From assembly GCA_024698805.1 (NCBI GenBank), contig JAILQT010000141.1:1-41924 (forward strand): a stretch of DNA of 41,924 bases, written 5' to 3'. Below the pieces are notes generated by a model, which made no database searches, had not been told where the DNA came from, and saw only the letters and a list, made by a program, of their open reading frames with translations. Below, one piece after another: positions 41,885-41,924 of this stretch. The position numbers and the translations under genes were made by a program. The stretch is from Solobacterium sp. (GTDB taxonomy: Bacteria; Bacillota_I; Bacilli_A; Erysipelotrichales; Erysipelotrichaceae). Each line of letters begins with the position of its first letter. Position 1 is the stretch's first letter.

Positions 41885-41924
41885 CTGTCTGGGAACACCG
41901 TAAAGCCGATGCATTTGGTCAGAT

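Overview
The window looks like a chromosomal segment of a low-to-mid GC Bacillota (Firmicutes). The support is the rapZ-yvcK-whiA cluster, a tRNA-Cys T-box leader on cysS, the cysS-mrnC-rlmB order, UPF0397/ECF transporter genes, a TelA-family gene, Gram-positive lipoprotein and wall-binding modules, and AGGAGG-type ribosome binding sites. A gut Erysipelotrichia-like host would fit, but nothing here proves the family. I see no tRNA, rRNA, CRISPR array, complete IS element or prophage. Genes are dense, and no unannotated gap exceeds 300 bases.

Layout. 1-1019 (minus): an ECF ABC transporter piece (ATPase cut by the window edge, UPF0397 S component) with an intrinsic terminator between the two genes. 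1133-1987 (minus): a lipoprotein made of two copies of one domain. 2128-6058 (plus): rapZ, yvcK, whiA, a small membrane protein and a GNAT acetyltransferase, mostly joined by ATGA overlaps. 6143-7183: gapA, with codon use unlike its neighbours. 7329-9732: a transmembrane HTH/RCC1-like/Fn3 protein coupled to a tiny GYF_2 protein. 9790-10685 (minus): a frameshifted Rpn/PD-(D/E)XK gene. 10773-11774 (minus): a YdcF-family membrane protein, divergent from the T-box-cysS-mrnC-rlmB operon (11840-14498). 14683-18036: a 1117-residue MscS channel with two extracytoplasmic sensor-like regions. 18322-22066 (minus): a phosphate module of response regulator, histidine kinase and Na/Pi cotransporter-PhoU. 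22151-24127 (minus): an S9 peptidase, divergent from an Ig-like/phage-lysozyme-type wall enzyme (24213-25247), followed by telA.

26576-28200 holds two divergent zinc-ribbon membrane proteins, one ending in an SH3 domain. 28261-32925 holds a GH29 fucosidase, a bifunctional penicillin-binding protein and a GH25 muramidase. yigZ (minus) converges on that set. 33699-37502 is mutL-miaA-membrane protein-nitroreductase. It converges on a ferredoxin-like aldo/keto reductase (37483-38664, minus). 38827-41828 is an ADP-ribosylglycohydrolase coupled to a GH3 enzyme carrying about twelve wall-binding repeats.

Common themes are envelope building and turnover (PBP, GH25, lysozyme-type, GH3 and SH3 proteins), phosphate uptake, and housekeeping RNA and DNA maintenance. 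The points most worth a second look are a MutL whose C-terminal endonuclease motifs appear lost, the HTH-TM-RCC1-Fn3 protein, the sensor-fused MscS channel, and three genes whose -10 box sits only 6-7 bases before the ATG with no Shine-Dalgarno sequence.
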